A DNA stretch of 64,000 bases from Blautia sp. (GTDB lineage Bacteria > Bacillota > Clostridia > Lachnospirales > Lachnospiraceae), in assembly GCA_023667395.1 (NCBI GenBank), contig JAMPAC010000009.1, positions 16,510 through 80,509 on the forward strand, written 5' to 3'. How positions within the stretch are numbered: position 1 is the first letter of the stretch; each line of letters begins with the position of its first letter. The position numbers and the translations under genes were made by a program. Below, one piece after another: positions 41,432-51,337 of the stretch. The notes beneath the pieces were generated by a model. That model ran no database searches. It was not told the DNA's origin and saw only the letters and a list, made by a program, of their open reading frames with translations.

Positions 41432-42805
41432 CTAGGAAGGATTTATCTTCCTTGTTATGATTTCCACTTTGTTTTTCAATTCCTCATTGATCTCCAGTTC
41501 CGTGGTAATCTTCCTGATACCATGGATCACTGTCGTATGATCCTTTTTTCCAAGGATCTTGCCGATGTTGGACAGTGAGTTATTGGTGTATTTACTGCAA
41601 AGGTACATGACTACCTGTCTTGGCTGTACAAATTCGGAGTTTCTCCTTTTTGAAGTAATGTCTTCCGGTTTGACGCCGAAATGCTCCGCCACCACATTGA
41701 TGATAAGGGTGGGCGTTATCTCTATGGGTTTGTCGGGATGGATGACATTCTTTAAAGCTTCTTCCGCTGCTTCCAGGGAAAGTTGTTCCACCTTGTTCAG
41801 CTTCGCGAAAGCGATCAGTTGGTTAAAAGCGCCTTCCAGTTCGCGGATATTTGAATTGATGTTGTTGGCAATATATTTGATGGCTTCTTCGTCGATCTTG
41901 TGGTCATATATTTCCGCATTCTTACGCAGGATGGCCATACGCGTCTCATAATCCGGCGGCTGGATGTCGGCGATCAGCCCCCACTCGAACCTTGACCGGA
42001 AGCGTTCCTCCAGGGTTTCCATTTCTTTAGGAGGTTTATCCGAGGAGATGATGATCTGTTTTCTGGCGGAATGGAGTACGTTAAAGGTATGGAAGAATTC
42101 TTCCTGGGTACTTTCCTTTCCTATGATAAACTGAATGTCGTCTATCATCAGCACATCGACGGTACGATACTTTTCCCGCAGTTTTGTCATGGAGGCGGCA
42201 TTACCGCTTCGGATGGATTCGATCACTTCATTAAGGAAGACTTCACTGGTGACATAGAGAACCTTTTTGTCCGGATTCTGTTCCAGGATGAAGTGGCCGA
42301 TGGAATGCATCAGGTGGGTCTTGCCCAGCCCGGATTCCCCGTATATGTAAAGAGGGTTGTAGACTTCCCCAGGGGTTTCCGCCACTGCAAGGGCGGCGGA
42401 ATGGGCAAATTTATTATTGCTGCCTACCACGAAAGTGTCAAACTTATATTTAGGGTTAAGGTTCGCGTTCTCATAATTGATGTTATAGCCGGATCCGGAC
42501 ATGGCAAGGCTGTTCTGGTCGTTAAGCTTTATGTCCTTTTCCAGGATGAACTTTACATCGTAATTATGGTCGAACAGTTCCGTGATCGTAACCTGAAAAA
42601 AACTTCTGTATTTGGTCGAGATGTAATTAAGGGCATGAGCCTGGTCGGAAGGTATGATAATGCTTACCACATCGTCTTCCACATCGTAATATTCCAGGGG
42701 ATTTACCCATGTTCTGTAGGAAACGTCAGATATATTATATTCTTTTCTGATGGTTTCCTTGATAGTAGTCCAGTTTTCTTTTATTTCATCCATATGATTA
42801 ACCAT
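41432..42805 (-). CDS. dnaA: Chromosomal replication initiator protein DnaA
   Basis: 457 residues. N-terminal DnaB-interaction domain, AAA+ domain with Walker A GESGLGKTH and Walker B VLMIDDIQF, and the domain IV DNA-binding signature GKKDHTTVIHGIRKI. Start ATG at 42805 (AAGGGA directly before) or ATG at 42793; neither has ideal spacing. Flanked by DnaA boxes on both sides. Confidence 0.97.
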   Translation of the reverse strand: MVNHMDEIKENWTTIKETIRKEYNISDVSYRTWVNPLEYYDVEDDVVSIIIPSDQAHALNYISTKYRSFFQVTITELFDHNYDVKFILEKDIKLNDQNSLAMSGSGYNINYENANLNPKYKFDTFVVGSNNKFAHSAALAVAETPGEVYNPLYIYGESGLGKTHLMHSIGHFILEQNPDKKVLYVTSEVFLNEVIESIRSGNAASMTKLREKYRTVDVLMIDDIQFIIGKESTQEEFFHTFNVLHSARKQIIISSDKPPKEMETLEERFRSRFEWGLIADIQPPDYETRMAILRKNAEIYDHKIDEEAIKYIANNINSNIRELEGAFNQLIAFAKLNKVEQLSLEAAEEALKNVIHPDKPIEITPTLIINVVAEHFGVKPEDITSKRRNSEFVQPRQVVMYLCSKYTNNSLSNIGKILGKKDHTTVIHGIRKITTELEINEELKNKVEIITRKINPS

Positions 42806-43117
42806 TCCCTTGCGCAGTATTATACGGATACATTTTAATATAGATTGTCCAGAATTTCAAATGCCAGTTATCAACATTAAAGGGATAAAGTTATACACAT
42901 ACTGTTGATAACTATGTTCATAATTCATGTATTAACATTGTTATGTGGATATTTAGTTTATTAAAAAGTTGTAAAAATAAGGAAAAATTAAAATTATCCA
43001 CAAGTAATCAACAATCTGTGGATAACTTAATATACATGTTTATATGTGGATATCTATGTGTATAACTTTTTTAGAAAAATTTTATTTCTCAAAATAACGT
43101 ATTTTTAAGGATTTTTC
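42806..43117. other. Replication origin oriC with DnaA boxes and AT-rich element
   Basis: At least eight DnaA boxes or near matches: TTATCAACA 42868, TTATACACA 42891, TGTTGATAA 42903, TGTGGATAT 42944, TTATCCACA 42994 (consensus), TGTGGATAA 43017 (consensus, reverse), TGTGGATAT 43045, TGTGTATAA 43057. The AT-only stretch at about 43066-43112 is a likely unwinding element. It is placed between dnaA and rpmH with divergent transcription away from it. Confidence 0.85.
42832..42860 (-). promoter_or_regulatory. Candidate dnaA promoter
   Basis: On the minus strand TTGAAA (42860-42855), 17-base spacer, TAAAAT (42837-42832). A DnaA box starts 8 bases upstream of the -35, which fits autoregulation. 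Confidence 0.55.
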
Positions 43118-43146
43118 TTGACATTGAGGGAAATTTCTTATACAAT
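43118..43146 (+). promoter_or_regulatory. Strong sigma-A promoter of rpmH
   Basis: TTGACA (43118-43123), 17-base spacer, TACAAT (43141-43146); rpmH starts 41 bases later behind AAAGGAGG. Confidence 0.85.
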
Positions 43147-43187
43147 CAATATGCTATTTTCCTGAAAAGAAAAGGAGGTGCATTTCC

Positions 43188-43322
43188 ATGAAAATGACAT
43201 TTCAGCCTAAAAATCGTCCTCGTAAGAGAGTTCACGGCTTCAGAGCAAGAATGAGTACTCCCGGCGGAAGAAAAGTTATCGCTGCCAGACGTGCGAAAGG
43301 AAGAAAGAGACTGACTGTTTAA
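43188..43322 (+). CDS. rpmH: 50S ribosomal protein L34
   Basis: 44 residues, [18 protein letters not shown] then [18 protein letters not shown], the full length L34 sequence. AAAGGAGG precedes the ATG. First gene of the rpmH-rnpA-yidD-yidC-jag group. Confidence 0.98.
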   Translation: MKMTFQPKNRPRKRVHGFRARMSTPGGRKVIAARRAKGRKRLTV

Positions 43323-43391
43323 TCCGGTACATCGAGCAGTAATGTGACAGGTCACAGAAATGTGGCCTTTTCTCTTTCTGTTAGGAGTCAT

Positions 43392-43745
43392 ATGAGATTT
43401 TCAGAGAGTTTAAAGAAAAATCACCAGTTCCAGTTCGTTTATAAGTACGGAAAATCTTACGCAAACAAGTATCTGGTCATGTATATTAAGGAAAATGGCA
43501 TGGAGATAAACAGGATTGGAATTAGCGTGAGTAAAAAAGTAGGCAACAGCGTTGTGAGACACCGGGTCACAAGGCTGGTGCGGGAAAGTTACCGGTTACA
43601 TGAAGCGGTATTCAATAGTGGTTTGGATATTGTGATCGTTGCAAGGCAGAGCGCAGCCTCGGTGGGTTATAATGAAATAGAAAGCGCGCTGCTCCACCTT
43701 GGGAAGCTTCATCATATTATTAAAGTATTTTTTTATTTTGATTGA
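43392..43745 (+). CDS. rnpA: Ribonuclease P protein component
   Basis: 117 residues with the RNR motif region: [22 protein letters not shown]. Protein cofactor of RNase P, which matures tRNA 5' ends. ATG at 43392 has TAGGAG seven bases upstream; upstream in-frame sequence lacks a better start. Confidence 0.95.
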   Translation: MRFSESLKKNHQFQFVYKYGKSYANKYLVMYIKENGMEINRIGISVSKKVGNSVVRHRVTRLVRESYRLHEAVFNSGLDIVIVARQSAASVGYNEIESALLHLGKLHHIIKVFFYFD

Positions 43746-43749
43746 GAAC

Positions 43750-43959
43750 ATGAAAAAAGTATTGATTGCCGTTATTAAATTTTATCAAAAATATATCTCT
43801 CCCATGAAAAGCACCAGATGTCCCTATATTCCATGCTGTTCCCAGTATGGGCTGGAGGCGGTACAGAAGTACGGAGCGCTGAAAGGAGGTCTTTTGGCTG
43901 CCTGGAGGATATTGAGATGTAATCCTTTTTCAAAAGGAGGGTATGATCCCGTACCCTGA
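43750..43959 (+). CDS. yidD: Membrane protein insertion efficiency factor YidD
   Basis: 69 residues with the family pattern [20 protein letters not shown] and [13 protein letters not shown], ending [13 protein letters not shown]. Four bases after the rnpA stop, consistent with coupling. Helps YidC-dependent insertion. Confidence 0.93.
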   Translation: MKKVLIAVIKFYQKYISPMKSTRCPYIPCCSQYGLEAVQKYGALKGGLLAAWRILRCNPFSKGGYDPVP

Positions 43960-43978
43960 CGGCAAAACAGGAGGATAA

Positions 43979-45277
43979 ATGGATTTTATTTTATTGACGC
44001 AAAATTCCACTCCTATCATAGGACAAGTTGCCAAGCTGCTTGGATGGATCATGAACGGTATCTTTTACGTGATCGACAAGATTGGCATTCCTAACGTAGG
44101 TCTGGCAATCATTCTTTTTACCATCGTTATCTATATGCTGATGATGCCCCTGACCATCAAACAGCAGAAGTTTTCCAAACTTTCTGCCAAGATGAATCCG
44201 GAACTTCAGGCAATCCAGGCAAAGTACAAGGGTAAGACCGACAACGATTCAGCCATGGCGCAGAATGCGGAAATCCAGGCTGTATATGCCAAATATGGCG
44301 TTTCCCCTTCGGGAAGCTGTGTGCAGCTGTTGATACAGATGCCCATTCTGTTCGCGCTGTATCGTGTTATCTATGCGATGCCTGCCTATGTTACGAAGAT
44401 AGGGAATACATTCCGGGTGCTTGCAGAGAAGATCATTTCCGTGGATAACGGCGCATTTATCCAGAATTCAGGGGTGGAAAGCATTGCCAATACTGTGGCT
44501 ATGTATGGAAAATCCTTAACGGAAGGGACTAATATATCCAATGGTATTATTGATGTGTTAAATAAACTTTCTTCCACGGATCTGGCGGCGGTTGCGGAGC
44601 ATTATGACTTAAGTCGGCTGACCTATGAGGGACAGTTGATACTGAACAGTGATACTACCAGGGGTCTGATTGATACTTATAATATTTTCCTTGGAATGAA
44701 CATGGCAGATTCACCCATGACCCTGATCAGGAGCGGATGGATGGCAGGTACGTGGGGACTCGTGATAGGGGCGGCTCTGATTCCGATTCTTTCTGCGGTT
44801 ACTCAATGGATCAATGTGAAACTGATGCCCCAGGCGCCTGAAAATAAGGAAAATGAGCAGGCATCTTCCATGGCGCAGTCCATGAAGACCATGAACATGG
44901 TTATGCCTGTCTTTTCCGCCTGGCTTTGTCTGTCAATGCCTGCAGGTATGGGTTTGTATTGGGTTGCCGGTAGTGTGGTGAGAAGCGTACAGCAGGTATT
45001 GATCAATAAGCATATTGATAAGATGGATTTTGAGGAGATCATCCAGAAAAATTCCGTCAAGAGCGCCAAGAAGATGGAAAAGATCAAGAAGCAGCAGGAA
45101 ATGATGAAAGAATATTCCAGTATGAATACCAGGAATATTCAATCAAAAGCTACAACAAACACTGCAAATACTTCTTCCGGTACTTCCCAGGGCGCTTCTT
45201 CAACCGCGAAACCCGGAAGTATGATGGCAAAGGCCAATATGGTAAAAGAATATAATGAAAGAAATAATAATAAGTAA
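43979..45277 (+). CDS. yidC: Membrane protein insertase YidC/OxaA
   Basis: 432 residues. Five hydrophobic helices of the YidC core (TM1 about 33-57, then PLTIKQQKFSKLSAKMNPE; QMPILFALYRVIYAMPAY; GLYWVAGSVVRSVQQ). An extracellular loop of about 100 residues lies between the second and third core helices and is longer than in Bacillus SpoIIIJ. The C-terminal Lys/Ser/Thr-rich tail is typical of Gram-positive members. GGAGG before the ATG. Confidence 0.95.
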   Translation: MDFILLTQNSTPIIGQVAKLLGWIMNGIFYVIDKIGIPNVGLAIILFTIVIYMLMMPLTIKQQKFSKLSAKMNPELQAIQAKYKGKTDNDSAMAQNAEIQAVYAKYGVSPSGSCVQLLIQMPILFALYRVIYAMPAYVTKIGNTFRVLAEKIISVDNGAFIQNSGVESIANTVAMYGKSLTEGTNISNGIIDVLNKLSSTDLAAVAEHYDLSRLTYEGQLILNSDTTRGLIDTYNIFLGMNMADSPMTLIRSGWMAGTWGLVIGAALIPILSAVTQWINVKLMPQAPENKENEQASSMAQSMKTMNMVMPVFSAWLCLSMPAGMGLYWVAGSVVRSVQQVLINKHIDKMDFEEIIQKNSVKSAKKMEKIKKQQEMMKEYSSMNTRNIQSKATTNTANTSSGTSQGASSTAKPGSMMAKANMVKEYNERNNNK

Positions 45278-45298
45278 TTTATGGGAGGGTGACAGGAT

Positions 45299-45937
45299 AT
45301 GGAACTTGAATATATTGAAGTATCTGCCAAGACAGTAAATGAAGCGATTACCGAAGCGTGCCGGAAGCTTGGCGTAACAAGCGACAGGCTGGAATATACG
45401 GTGTTGGATGAGGGTTCCAACGGGTTTCTTGGAATCGGTTCCAGGCCTGCGGTCATTAAAGCGGCGGCTAAGATCGAGGAAATTTCCGTGGAAGATGCGG
45501 CAAAGAATTTCCTGAATGATGTTTTCTCCGCAATGCATATGATGGTGGTTGTGGATATCAAATATGACGAGACAGATCATTCCATGGATATCGACCTCAG
45601 CGGCGACGAGATGGGAGTACTGATCGGTAAGAGAGGGCAGACCCTTGATTCCCTGCAGTATCTGGTTTCCCTGGTGGTAAACAAAGGTTCCGAGGAATAC
45701 ATCAGGGTAAAGGTTGATACGGAGAATTACAGGCAGAGGAGAAAGGAGACCCTTGAAAACCTGGCTAAGAACATTGCATATAAGGTTAAAAGAACCAAAC
45801 GGCCCGTTTCCCTGGAGCCCATGAATCCTTATGAGAGACGGATCATCCACTCAGCCCTGCAGAATGACAAATATGTGACAACTTACAGCGAGGGAGAAGA
45901 ACCTTTCAGGAGAGTGGTTGTAACAGTGAGAAAATAA
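45299..45937 (+). CDS. khpB: RNA-binding protein Jag/KhpB (Jag-N, KH, R3H)
   Basis: 212 residues: Jag-N domain (ELEYIEVSAKTVNEAI), KH domain with the loop LIGKRGQTLDSLQ, and R3H domain near the C-terminus (NPYERRIIHSALQ). KhpA/KhpB complexes bind mRNAs and affect cell division. GGAGGGTGACAGG precedes the ATG. Confidence 0.93.
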   Translation: MELEYIEVSAKTVNEAITEACRKLGVTSDRLEYTVLDEGSNGFLGIGSRPAVIKAAAKIEEISVEDAAKNFLNDVFSAMHMMVVVDIKYDETDHSMDIDLSGDEMGVLIGKRGQTLDSLQYLVSLVVNKGSEEYIRVKVDTENYRQRRKETLENLAKNIAYKVKRTKRPVSLEPMNPYERRIIHSALQNDKYVTTYSEGEEPFRRVVVTVRK

Positions 45938-45947
45938 TGGTATATTT

Positions 45948-45979
45948 AAACCGGATATATTTTATGTATATCCGGTTTT
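45948..45979 (+). terminator. Terminator between khpB and mnmE
   Basis: AAACCGGATATA and TATATCCGGTTT form a perfect 12-base-pair stem around a seven-base loop, followed by TATATTTG; the U run is weak. Confidence 0.7.
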
Positions 45980-46016
45980 ATATTTGACAGTTGTATTGAC
46001 AGGAAAGGGAGTTGAA

Positions 46017-47429
46017 ATGTATCAGGCGGATACCATTGCGGCGATTGCCACGGGAATGACAGATTCCGGGATCGGTATTATACGGGTCAGCGGCAGGGAT
46101 GCTGTCGTCACATGCAGCAGATTGTTTTGTACCCCTTCCGGCGGAAATATATTAAAAGATGTGGACAGCCATACTTTTCATTACGGTTATATTGTGGATA
46201 GGGTTCAGGATCCATCTGATGACTGGAAAGATTGTATTATTGACGAAGTTATGGCCGTGGTCATGAAAGCGCCCAGAAGCTATACGGGGGAGGATACCGT
46301 TGAAATCCAGTGTCATGGCGGAGTGCTTGTGATGCAAAAGATATTATCCGCCGTGATCGATGCGGGGGCAAGGCTGGCTGAACCGGGAGAGTTCAGCAAG
46401 AGGGCATTTTTAAATGGAAAAATGGATCTGTCCAGGGCGGAAGCTGTGATGGATGTGATCCATTCCCAGAATGAATATGCCCTGCAGTCTTCCATGAACC
46501 AGTTGAAAGGCAGGCTGTCGGAAAAAGTAAGATCTTTAAGAAAGCAGATCATTTATGAGATTGCTTATATAGAATCCGCGTTAGACGATCCCGAACATAT
46601 CAGTCTGGATGGATATGACGACAGATTATCTGAAAAACTGGATAAAATATCCGAAGACCTGAAAAAACTGATAGTTTCCTCTGAAAACGGTAAATTGATC
46701 AAAGAGGGCATTAATACCGTTATCGTGGGAAAACCCAATGCCGGAAAGTCTTCCCTTTTAAATATACTGGTGGGGGAAGAGCGGGCAATCGTTACGGATA
46801 TTGCAGGCACTACCAGGGATATCCTGCAGGAAACCGTAAAGCTTCACGGGATCAGCCTGAACATAACGGATACGGCAGGTATCAGGAATACGGAAGATAC
46901 CGTGGAAAAAATCGGAGTAGAGAAAGCGCTGCGATATGCTGAAAATGCCGACCTGATCCTGTATGTGGTTGATACTTCCGTGGAACTGGATGAGAATGAC
47001 AGGAAAATCATTTCCAGGTTAAAAGATAAAAAGGTAATCGTGTTGTTGAATAAATCAGACCTTTCCATGATAGTTGGTGAAAAAGATTTAAAAAATGTGC
47101 TTCCTGAAAATGCCAGGATCATCAGAACATCGATTGTGGATAACAGTGGAATCGACGAACTGGAAGAAGCTGTGAAAGATATGTTTTTTCAGGGACAACT
47201 TAAAAGCAGCAATGAGGTAGTTATCACAAACATACGGCATAAAGAGGTTTTGCAGGAGGCTTTCAATTCTTTGGAACTTGTGAGGAAAAGCATAGAGGAT
47301 AGTATGCCGGAGGATTTTTATTCCATTGACCTGATGAACGCTTACGCATCGCTGGGCAGGATCATTGGAGAAGAAGTGGATGACGATCTGGTGGAAGAGA
47401 TTTTTTCAAAATTTTGTCTGGGCAAATAA
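46017..47429 (+). CDS. mnmE: tRNA uridine-5-carboxymethylaminomethyl GTPase MnmE
   Basis: 470 residues. N-terminal formyl-THF-binding domain (DTIAAIATGMTDSGIGIIRVSG), G domain with GKPNAGKSSL, DIAGTTRD, DTAGI and NKSD, and the catalytic C-terminal CLGK (canonical CxGK). ATG at 46017 with AAAGGGAG upstream; an in-frame GTG or ATG further up is not preferred. Works with MnmG on wobble U34. Confidence 0.96.
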   Translation: MYQADTIAAIATGMTDSGIGIIRVSGRDAVVTCSRLFCTPSGGNILKDVDSHTFHYGYIVDRVQDPSDDWKDCIIDEVMAVVMKAPRSYTGEDTVEIQCHGGVLVMQKILSAVIDAGARLAEPGEFSKRAFLNGKMDLSRAEAVMDVIHSQNEYALQSSMNQLKGRLSEKVRSLRKQIIYEIAYIESALDDPEHISLDGYDDRLSEKLDKISEDLKKLIVSSENGKLIKEGINTVIVGKPNAGKSSLLNILVGEERAIVTDIAGTTRDILQETVKLHGISLNITDTAGIRNTEDTVEKIGVEKALRYAENADLILYVVDTSVELDENDRKIISRLKDKKVIVLLNKSDLSMIVGEKDLKNVLPENARIIRTSIVDNSGIDELEEAVKDMFFQGQLKSSNEVVITNIRHKEVLQEAFNSLELVRKSIEDSMPEDFYSIDLMNAYASLGRIIGEEVDDDLVEEIFSKFCLGK

Positions 47430-47507
47430 AATTTTGAAATTGAAATTCCAAATATTGATTGTGCCTGTGCCAAGGTATGTCAGCGGAGTAAAGGGAAGGA
47501 AATACAG

Positions 47508-49481
47508 ATGGATGCAATTATGGAGAAAGCGGATGTGTGCGTGGTTGGAGCCGGTCACGCGGGATGTGAGGCAGCGTTGGCCTGCGCTAGGCTTGGTCTT
47601 GAGACGGTTATTTTTACTGTCAGTATAGACAGCATTGCTTTGATGCCCTGTAATCCCAATATAGGAGGTTCTTCCAAAGGTCACCTGGTGCGGGAACTGG
47701 ATGCCCTTGGGGGGGAGATGGGCAAAAATATTGATAAGACTTTCATCCAGTCAAAAATGCTGAATGTATCAAAGGGGCCTGCTGTTCATTCTCTCCGTGC
47801 CCAGGCGGATAAAGCGGATTATTCCCGCGCCATGAGAAAGGTGTTGGAGAATCAGGAACACCTTACCATCAAACAGGCGGAGGTCTGCGAGCTTTTGTGG
47901 GAGGAATATTCCTGTGAGAAAGAAATTGCGGATAAAAAGGTGAAAGGCGTCAGGACTTTTACCGGAACGGTCTATGAATGTAAGGCTGTGATCCTCTGTA
48001 CTGGCACTTACTTGAAAGCGAGATGCCTTTGCGGGGAAGCAATTACTTATACCGGGCCTAATGGATTGCAGGCTGCCAACCATTTGACGGATTCTTTGGA
48101 AAAGATGGGGATAGAGATGCGTCGTTTTAAGACGGGAACTCCCGCCAGGATGGATAAGCGAAGCATTGATTTTTCCAAAATGGAAGAGCAGTTCGGGGAT
48201 GAAAGGATTGTGCCTTTTTCCTTTTCCACCGACCCTGATTCCATCCAGAAAGATCAGGTTTCCTGTTGGCTTACCTATACCAATGAGCAGACCCATGAGA
48301 TCATCAGGAATAATCTGGACAGATCCCCTATTTACGCGGGAATCATTGAGGGAACGGGACCCAGGTATTGTCCTTCCATTGAGGATAAGGTGGTTAAGTT
48401 CGCGGATAAGGAACGGCATCAGGTTTTCATTGAGCCGGAGGGGCTTCATACCAATGAGATGTATGTGGGCGGGATGTCTTCCTCGCTTCCTGAGGATGTG
48501 CAGCTTGCCATGTACAGGACAGTTCCCGGTCTGGAAAACTGTAAGATCGTGAGGAATGCCTATGCCATTGAGTATGACTGCATCAATGCCAGGCAGCTTT
48601 ATCCCTCCCTGGAGTTTAAGGCTGTAAAAGGACTTTTCAGCGGGGGACAGTTTAACGGAAGCAGCGGTTATGAAGAAGCCGCCTGTCAGGGGCTGGTGGC
48701 AGGTATCAACGCTTCCATGGAAATCCTTGGGAAAGAACCCTTTCTTTTTGACAGGGGAGAGAGTTATATCGGCGTGTTGATCGATGACTTGGTGACGAAA
48801 GATAACAGGGAGCCTTACAGGATGATGACTTCCAGGGCCGAGTACCGTCTGCTGCTCCGTCAGGATAATGCGGACTTAAGGCTCAGGGAAAAAGGATATG
48901 AGATTGGATTGATTTCCGAAAAACAGTACAGGGAACTTCAGGCAAAAAAGTATCTGATTGATAAAGAGATAAACAGGTTAAAAAATACCATGGTGGGCGC
49001 CAATAAGGAGATTCAGGATTTTCTGGAATCCAGGGGAAGTTCTTCCCTGAAAACTGCTGCCAGCTTTGCGGAACTGATCTGCCGTCCGGAGCTTTCTTAT
49101 GATATTTTGAAAGACATTGACAATGACCGTGAAAAATCTGTATCCCAGTTCATAAAAGAGGCGGAGGAATTATATGGCGTCGTAAGCAGGAATCTTCTGG
49201 ATGCAGCGATCGAGCAGGTGGAGATTGAGATTAAGTATGAGGGATATATTATTCGTCAGCAGCGCCAGGTAGAGCAATATAAGAAAATGGAAAAAAAGAA
49301 GATACCTGAAAATATGAATTACGATAAGGTTCCATCCCTGCGGCTGGAGGCCAGGCAGAAGTTAAAGGAATTTCGTCCTGTTTCCGTGGGACAGGCATCC
49401 AGAATTTCAGGGGTATCGCCTGCGGATATTTCTGTGCTTCTGGTGTATCTGGAAAATGAATATGTGAGATGTGTTTACTGA
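47508..49481 (+). CDS. mnmG: tRNA modification enzyme MnmG (GidA), FAD-dependent
   Basis: 657 residues, about 30 longer than the usual 620-630. FAD-binding [12 protein letters not shown], signature [16 protein letters not shown] and the second motif near [17 protein letters not shown]. Forms the cmnm5U34 modification complex with MnmE just upstream. GGGAAGGAA before the ATG. Confidence 0.96.
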   Translation: MDAIMEKADVCVVGAGHAGCEAALACARLGLETVIFTVSIDSIALMPCNPNIGGSSKGHLVRELDALGGEMGKNIDKTFIQSKMLNVSKGPAVHSLRAQADKADYSRAMRKVLENQEHLTIKQAEVCELLWEEYSCEKEIADKKVKGVRTFTGTVYECKAVILCTGTYLKARCLCGEAITYTGPNGLQAANHLTDSLEKMGIEMRRFKTGTPARMDKRSIDFSKMEEQFGDERIVPFSFSTDPDSIQKDQVSCWLTYTNEQTHEIIRNNLDRSPIYAGIIEGTGPRYCPSIEDKVVKFADKERHQVFIEPEGLHTNEMYVGGMSSSLPEDVQLAMYRTVPGLENCKIVRNAYAIEYDCINARQLYPSLEFKAVKGLFSGGQFNGSSGYEEAACQGLVAGINASMEILGKEPFLFDRGESYIGVLIDDLVTKDNREPYRMMTSRAEYRLLLRQDNADLRLREKGYEIGLISEKQYRELQAKKYLIDKEINRLKNTMVGANKEIQDFLESRGSSSLKTAASFAELICRPELSYDILKDIDNDREKSVSQFIKEAEELYGVVSRNLLDAAIEQVEIEIKYEGYIIRQQRQVEQYKKMEKKKIPENMNYDKVPSLRLEARQKLKEFRPVSVGQASRISGVSPADISVLLVYLENEYVRCVY

Positions 49482-49515
49482 CTGATAGAATAATAACACG
49501 AGGTTAAAATTTTTT

Positions 49516-50247
49516 ATGGAACAAAATAAGAAATATGATACTTCACAATTTGTTAAGGATTCCAGAGAATTGGGAATCATTTTAACTGACTCCCAGATAC
49601 AACAGTTTATTATTTATTATGAAATGCTTGTGGAATGGAACCAGTTTATGAATCTTACCGCCATCACGGAATATGATGGGGTGATGAAGAAACATTTTAT
49701 TGACAGCATTTCCCTCTGTAAGGCTTTCGATGTTTCCGCGAATATTTCCTGTATCGATGTGGGAACGGGCGCAGGCTTTCCGGGATTGGCATTAAAGATT
49801 GCTTATCCTGGATTACAGATCACTTTGATGGATTCCCTGAATAAAAGGATTCAGTTTCTTGATGCGGTGATCGATAGGTTATCGTTGACCGGAGTCCGGA
49901 CGATCCACGGGAGAGCGGAAGATTATGCAAAGCCGGAGAAGCTGCGGGAAAGTTTTGACTTGTGCGTTTCCCGGGCTGTGGCGAATCTTTCAACTTTGTC
50001 GGAATATTGTATTCCTTTTGTGAAAAAGGGCGGGTATTTTATTTCTTATAAATCGGAAAAAATAACGGAAGAAATGGAAGCGGCCCAGAATGCGATTTCC
50101 ATTCTTGGCGGCGAGGTAAAAGAACAGGTAGAATTTACGCTGCCGGATTCTGATATTTACAGGAATCTTTTTATTATTGAGAAGAAAAAGGAGACGCCGA
50201 AGAAGTATCCAAGGAAAGCTGGACTGCCGGGTAGGGAGCCGTTGTAA
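49516..50247 (+). CDS. rsmG: 16S rRNA (guanine527-N7)-methyltransferase RsmG
   Basis: 243 residues with the Rossmann SAM motif DVGTGAGFPGLALKI, the conserved NLTAITEYD and CVSRAVANLSTL. Methylates G527 of 16S rRNA. Start 34 bases after mnmG. It ends the conserved origin-side operon. Confidence 0.95.
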   Translation: MEQNKKYDTSQFVKDSRELGIILTDSQIQQFIIYYEMLVEWNQFMNLTAITEYDGVMKKHFIDSISLCKAFDVSANISCIDVGTGAGFPGLALKIAYPGLQITLMDSLNKRIQFLDAVIDRLSLTGVRTIHGRAEDYAKPEKLRESFDLCVSRAVANLSTLSEYCIPFVKKGGYFISYKSEKITEEMEAAQNAISILGGEVKEQVEFTLPDSDIYRNLFIIEKKKETPKKYPRKAGLPGREPL

Positions 50248-50367
50248 ATATAAAAAAGATAAATTGTTAAATTTTTATTTTACTTATCCCTATTTATGGT
50301 ATATTATATAGGTAATATAATAGATTTTATAATTATTATATGAACATATGTTCTTATTGAGGTATTT

Positions 50368-51321
50368 ATGGATCCGGAAGTTTATAATTTATTATCTGAA
50401 ATTGTAAGTGAACTTAAGCAGGATAGAAACGGTATTGATAAAAAATTGCGGGACAATATTTGTCATATTAAAGAGGAAGAGGTTTATGCGGAAACTTTTT
50501 TAGGTTCTGAACCTGAGGAAGATATTAAAGTATTTTCTCCCAGGAATATAGATTCTGTATATAGAAATGAAATGAAAGATATTGAGAACAGAAAGTCTCA
50601 ATATGAAGAAGAAAATAAATTTCTTATAGAGAAGAGAAAAAATATTTCTGCCCGGATTGAACGGATTGAGAGTATTTTGGAAAATGGGACTGATAATCTT
50701 ACCGTTTTAAGTATACAGGAAGAAGACCGGAAAAGGATTGCCCGGGATCTGCATGATACTTCATTGCAGAATCTAACGCATTTGATTCATCAGATTGAAT
50801 TAAGCGGATTATATATTGACAAAGATCCTTTAAGAGCCAGGATAGAATTGTCAATCGTAAATAAGAGATTAAAAGAAATCATTGAGGAAATACGGAATAC
50901 TATTTATGATCTTCGTCCCATGACCTTTGATGATCTGGGGTTGAAAGCAACGATTGAGAGGCTGGTTGATTCTATTAATGAGGACAGGAAGTATGATGTA
51001 GAGTTAGACCTGGAAGATGTTTCATGTGAAACAAATATTATTCTGGTGACTATATATAGGATTGTACAGGAATGTCTTAATAATATAGTCAAACATGCAG
51101 AGGCAACTAAGATTTCTGTAAAGTGTAAGTGTAGGAATAATAATTGTTATATTTTTATAAGTGATGATGGAAAAGGATTTAATACGGACGATTATAATAA
51201 GGAAAAGCATTTTGGAATTTACTGCATAAAAGAACGTGTAAAACTATTGGGTGGAAGAATTAAACTGGATTCCATACTTGAAAGGGGAACGACCATATCA
51301 ATATCCATTCCGTTGATTTGA
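50368..51321 (+). CDS. Soluble DegS-type sensor histidine kinase
   Basis: 317 residues and no transmembrane helix. A long N-terminal helical/coiled-coil part (about 62-117) precedes HisKA_3 with His129 in ARDLHDTSLQNL, and HATPase_c with DDGKGFN and the truncated G2 box. It is a HPK7/DegS-like kinase. AT-rich compared with mnmG/rsmG. Forms an operon with the HELGH protein (16 bases downstream) and the LuxR-type response regulator, which is its likely target. Confidence 0.88.
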   Translation: MDPEVYNLLSEIVSELKQDRNGIDKKLRDNICHIKEEEVYAETFLGSEPEEDIKVFSPRNIDSVYRNEMKDIENRKSQYEEENKFLIEKRKNISARIERIESILENGTDNLTVLSIQEEDRKRIARDLHDTSLQNLTHLIHQIELSGLYIDKDPLRARIELSIVNKRLKEIIEEIRNTIYDLRPMTFDDLGLKATIERLVDSINEDRKYDVELDLEDVSCETNIILVTIYRIVQECLNNIVKHAEATKISVKCKCRNNNCYIFISDDGKGFNTDDYNKEKHFGIYCIKERVKLLGGRIKLDSILERGTTISISIPLI

Positions 51322-51337
51322 TTATTGGAGAATCGTT

